A program made the position numbers and the translations under genes. A stretch of 50,999 nt of DNA from Purshia tridentata (lineage: Eukaryota; Streptophyta; Magnoliopsida; Rosales; Rosaceae), in assembly GCA_003254885.1 (NCBI GenBank), contig QANT01003023.1, positions 1-50,999 of the forward strand, read 5' to 3'. Each line of letters opens with the position of its first letter. Within the stretch, counting starts at the first letter, position 1. Under the pieces are notes generated by a model that was not told the origin of the DNA, did no database searches, and saw only the letters and a program-made list of their open reading frames with translations. This document shows positions 46,701 through 50,999 of the stretch, in pieces.

Positions 46701-49223
46701 ATGGAGTACTCTACTGATAAGGGTGAGCTGTCTGAACCCATGCTAATTACCACTTCATCATCATCGCCCAATATAGTGAGCTCGGAACTAGAAGATGTAC
46801 TATCAAACACCGAGCTCCCCTACTTCCGGCGTCTCCGAACTGCCACGTGGATTGAGCTGAAGATCCTCTTCCGCCTCGCAGCTCCCGCCGTGGTGGTTTA
46901 CTTGCTCAACAATGTCATCTCCATGTCCACCCAAATCTACTGCGGCCATCTCGGCAATCTCCAACTCGCTGCCTCCTCTCTCGGCAACACTGGCATTCAA
47001 GTTTTTGCCTACGGCCTTATGGTATGTAATACGTACATACATATGATAGTATTGGATAATACTTATGTTACATCATGTACATTTGGACCGCATATTTATG
47101 CTTATGTTACATCATGTAAAGTTGGACCACATCTTTATTCAATGATCAATCAATCTAATTTACCATTTATATTCACAATCTAATAATGTTTGGTATATAT
47201 CTAATTAATCATATATAATATGTACATGATTAAATTTGCTTGTTGCAGCTTGGTATGGGCAGTGCGGTGGAGACCCTATGTGGTCAAGCCTATGGGGCAC
47301 ACAAGTATGAAATGCTAGGCATATATCTTCAGCGTTCAACGATCCTCCTCGTGGCAACTGGGATCCCACTAACGGTGATCTACATCTTCTCCAAGCCCAT
47401 CTTGATCGCGCTCGGCGAATCAGCCACCATTGCTGCAGCAGCAGCAGTGTTCGTCTACGGCCTTATCCCACAAATCTTCGCCTACGCCTGCAACTTCCCT
47501 ATTCAAAAATTCCTCCAAGCTCAGAGTATAGTGTTTCCCAGCGCGTACATATCAGCTGGCGGGCTGGGGATACACGTACTTCTGAGCTGGGTGGTGGTGT
47601 ACATACTGGGGTGGGGCCTGTTGGGGGCGTCGCTGATGCTGAGTTTCTCGTGGTGGCTTATAGTCGTGGGACAATTTTTGTACATCTTGTTTAGTCCGAG
47701 ATGCAAGCACACTTGGAGAGGTTTTAGCTGGAGCGCTTTTTCTGGGTTATGGGACTTCTTCAAATTGTCTGCTGCTTCGGCCGTGATGCTGTGCCTTGAG
47801 ACTTGGTACTATCAGATTATAGTTTTGCTAGCTGGGTTGCTTAAAGATGCTGAGATTGCCTTGGACGCTCTCTCTATCTGGTAAGGAATAATAAGGTTTG
47901 ATAATAAATAGCCTATTACATTTTAGGGAAATTTTTTTTTATGTTACTATAACATAATTAACATTACATGATATATATTATTAACTCTTTTAATTTATAA
48001 CAGATTAATAATTATACACATATTATAGTTTTATTATTTATATATCACATAGTAATAGGATGGCATCGAAATCTTTAAAGGAGATTTTATTCTAGATTTG
48101 GTGCCGGTTTTTGTATTATAGACTTTTAATCAGTTATTAAACTTTCGTTCCTTTTCATTTTTCTCTCTATTTTCTTTCTTCAACGACTTTGATTAAAAAA
48201 CTGATACCAAAACTGATACCAAGCCTCCTTTGGATCTGCTCTCCAAACTTTTAACCTTCCCAATCATTTTTCTTAAGTATTAATAATAATGAAAGATTGA
48301 GTTCCGATCATTCTCGCCACCAGCTACTGTATATGAAGGCTAGTAGCTACTAGCTAGCTGCTATGAAGGCTGGTAGCTACAACAACGAGTCAATCTGTGT
48401 TTTGTTTTTAGCCGCTTTATGATCGAATGTCAAGAAAACACTAGCACGTACCTAACCTTTTGGCAGTAAGAGATGTTCGCCTGCCATTAAGACGTGGACG
48501 GTGCATTTGGCCTAGTAATAATTCTTAGCTACACTTGCACCCACTCAGAATATTCTATAATTTATATATTTGGTTCGGAATTCGGACTAACATATTGATT
48601 TTATGTAACTAAGCTTATACACTTGACAGAATAAAAAGCTCATTTACCAAAAAAAAAAAAAANAAAAAAAAAAAAAAAAAAAGCTTATATCTAACTGTAT
48701 ATTTAATAAATATTTTTCCAATGGAATTAATTTACTTAATGCAGCATGACCATATCTGGATGGGTGTACATGGTTGCTGTGGGTTTCAATGCTGCTGCAA
48801 GGTCAGTTACTTATCATGTTCATCCGTAAATATATATATGATACTAAATGATACGACAATTTTTTGTGTGTAACTATTGCTATTTTATTTTATTTGAGAT
48901 GGGACATCGAATTTGAGTGCAATAATTTATAATATTATGAATGAATGCATTAATTGAGATGAAAACATGCATGCAAATATGCAGTGTGAGGATAGGCAAT
49001 GAGCTTGGGGCTGGGCATCCAAAATCGGCTGCTTTTGCAGTAGTGATAGTGAATTCCAGCTCGTTCCTCATCTCGTTGGTGTGTGCCATACTTGTACTTG
49101 TATTACGACATGTCGTCAGCTATGTCTTCACTGAGGGTGAGACTGTCTCAAACGCAGTCTCAGACCTTTCTCCTTTCCTTGCTGTCTCAATCATACTCAA
49201 CGGCATTCAACCTGTTTTATCTG
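46701..49223 (+). CDS. MATE efflux transporter, DTX40-like (3' part missing from window)
   Basis: Membrane antiporter of the plant MATE/DETOXIFICATION family, closest to the DTX40/DTX41 group, which moves organic compounds out of the cytosol in exchange for protons. Exons seen: 46701-47021, 47249-47880, 48745-48801, 48985-49223, all GT-AG and in phase, coding for 416 residues plus a split codon. After a Ser/Thr-rich cytosolic N-terminus (about 1-45) come the first helices ([17 protein letters not shown]), the MATE signature [17 protein letters not shown], then [28 protein letters not shown] and the second-half signature [15 protein letters not shown]. The open frame ends at GIQPVLS|G, where relatives continue with about 90-110 more residues (GVAVGCGWQ...). 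No such exon was found before 50999, so the gene continues beyond the window or is cut off. Substrate unknown. Confidence 0.9.
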
Positions 49224-50999
49224 GTAAGAACTAGCTACTTAGCTACCTTCTATATTACTAGTACACTGATACTTAACTTTCCTTTTGACCCAAAAAAAAT
49301 AGAATTTTGAATACTAGGTAGGTCTGCCTAATTATTTAGACACCACTTTGCGACAAAGTATATGTCAAAGACCTAATTAAATCACACCTTTACGTGGTCC
49401 ATGTTAATTGGAAATTTAGTATATTACGTACATTGGAAAAGACAGCTTTAGAAAATAAGTTAACATGCAAGAGTTGGTGAATGTATTTAATTAGCAGAAA
49501 AAAAGACCTATTCAATCTTCAAAATGAAGAGTAGTGTCTAAGTTTGTCTTCGCTACCCACAGTGTCGTCATTGATGTCGCTAATAGGAAAGTTAAAAAGA
49601 AAATTACTATTTGGGCAAAAAAAAAAAAAGAAGAAGTTAAAATTACTAGCTATTTCGATCTATATTTTGTTGTTTATAATCTTTTTGAAAGTGGGAAAAG
49701 TAAGGTAATAAGGTAAGATGACAACAGCGAGCATCACTGCTCTGGTATAAGATATCTCGACTATATTCTATTTAAGTTTTATTTTTTATTATTCTTGATT
49801 GTATGCATATAAATGAGTATATATATATATATATTCCGACTTGGGAAGTACAATCCAAAAATCCCTTTAAACTTCCAATCTTTGACTACGAGAACCCAAT
49901 AGGGCAAATAAACTTTCTAACAGATTCAGTTTTTTTATCCGTTAAATTCGTTTATATCTCATACAGTATCTATACTATAAATAATTATAAAAAAGCGTTG
50001 TTAGTTTAATATTTGCTCTATCAATGATTCAGCCGAACAGATTCGATTAATTCATTAATGGATCGCTAATCTGATACTTTGAATATATGGAGCTTAGATT
50101 GATATGCTACAATTAACTACACCTAAACTTGATGAGAAAAACTTGCCCATCTCAATTACAGGTGACATGGCATCATTATTATTAGAGAGAAAGGAGGTTT
50201 GAGATATTGAAGTTTGGGATCCTCTTTTTTCTCTAATGGTGATGTCATATCATCCATAACTCTAAACTTTAATTAGTAGTTTCCATGGCCAAAAAAAAAA
50301 ATAGTAGTTTACGGATTGGATCAGCATGCATGATGATATTATAAATTAAAGAGGGCCAAGGCAATACGCAACTGATCCTGATCAATCCCCTCATGGTTGA
50401 TACTTACTGATTCATATCCTCTTGCTAATATAATACGCTAATTTCATATTAATTAAATAAACTGTCATTTTTCATTGTAGATTTTTGATCAAAATCATTT
50501 AGTTTTTAGACTACTTTTTAAACATCATCTTTTCAAAAAATCAATCAAATCAAAAAATATTTAATTAGTCATGTAATAATTATTAAACAAATATACAATG
50601 AGTTTAATGATTACCAAAATTATATTTATTTTAATACAGTTATATAATCAAATAATTTTTAATTTGATTAATATTACATGAATGATCTATAAATAATGAT
50701 ATAAAAAATAAACAATTTTGATAAAAATTGCATAATGACACAGTTTTAATTGATTAATATAAGATAAACACGTAATAAATTAGTAGATGATCCAATCAGT
50801 CTAGACGAGACATATATTCCGCACCTAATTAAGGTTATTTTAAGTAATTAATGGAGCACTGCCCTCATTATAGTCATCGATTAAGGTGCAAAAAAAAATT
50901 GTCCTATGCGAGGAAATGGTTTCATGTGAGTGGACGTTGGGTACGTCTACCACTAACTTTTTATGGATAATAGCTCTGCCACGTATAACTTTTGAGATG
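49224..50999 (+). other. Presumed intron (or 3' disruption) of the MATE gene
   Basis: Starts with a good GTAAGAA donor. The remaining 1.78 kb is AT-rich with no exon encoding the conserved MATE C-terminus. It contains a fold-back element at its 3' end. It is most simply a long intron running off the window. Confidence 0.5.
50451..50753. mobile_element. Second, AT-rich fold-back element related to that at 45621
   Basis: The left half (aattaaataaactgtcattt ... tttgatcaaaatc) is matched in inverted order by the right half (gattttgataaaaattg-like ... aatgacacagttttaatt). The internal order also resembles the element at 45621-46022: a (c/t)agtttttaga..tac block, then aaaaaatcaa(c)tcaa, then a ttgttaa/ttattaa loop edge. 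It is much more AT-rich and more decayed. No target duplication was resolved. Confidence 0.55.

Noticed and set aside
1..50999. tRNA, rRNA, CRISPR arrays, bacterial-type operons
   Set aside because: None seen; the window is nuclear plant DNA. The only tRNA-like motif is within the SINE.

Overview
This is a stretch of nuclear DNA from a flowering plant. The genes have many short introns with GT-AG borders, the spacers are AT-rich, and the proteins (plant fimbrin, tonoplast NHX antiporter, GPI-anchored GDPDL, pollen-type GH28 polygalacturonase, MATE/DTX carrier, DIR1-type lipid transfer protein) are all plant families. The protein sequences, the solo LTR and the Au-type SINE fit a woody rosid eudicot, perhaps Rosaceae. 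The species is an inference and I hold it loosely.

Layout, left to right. Bases 1-3630: a spacer, a 130-bp tandem repeat interrupted by an N, and a decayed DEAD-box helicase (RH42/PRP5-like) pseudogene on the minus strand. 3631-9067 (-): an intact 14-exon fimbrin gene of 705 aa with a SINE in intron 2. 9.1-13.9 kb: spacer with a 25-bp minisatellite and a solo LTR bounded by a perfect 5-bp target duplication. 13935-16264 (+): a DEK_C plus double-SWIB chromatin protein, 331 aa. 17660-18091 (+): a small DIR1-like lipid transfer protein. 19044-23277 (-): an NHX4-type vacuolar cation/H+ antiporter, 14 exons, 524 aa, containing one predicted GC-AG intron and a G-box/RY/G-box cluster upstream. 23.5-29.6 kb: a long spacer ending in a tandem promoter duplication. 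29634-35653 (+): an SHV3-like GPI-anchored protein with two GDPD domains, 758 aa. 37680-39551 and 41149-43214 (+): two tandemly duplicated four-exon polygalacturonases (392 and 394 aa). 43.2-46.7 kb: spacer with a 402-bp fold-back element. 46701-49223 (+): the first four exons of a DTX40-like MATE transporter; its 3' end is not in the window.

The genes do not form a pathway or operon. Loose themes are cell wall and cell surface (GDPDL, two polygalacturonases), ion or metabolite transport (NHX, MATE) and cytoskeleton or chromatin (fimbrin, SWIB). Gene models were built by hand: exons were joined where GT/AG borders, reading phase and family conservation agreed, and every complete model closes in frame. 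I found no radically new system. The best second-look items are the paired related fold-back elements around the MATE gene, the G-box/RY/G-box module upstream of NHX4, the GC-AG intron, the solo LTR, the C-to-T decay pattern in the helicase pseudogene, and the altered TATA box between the two polygalacturonase copies.
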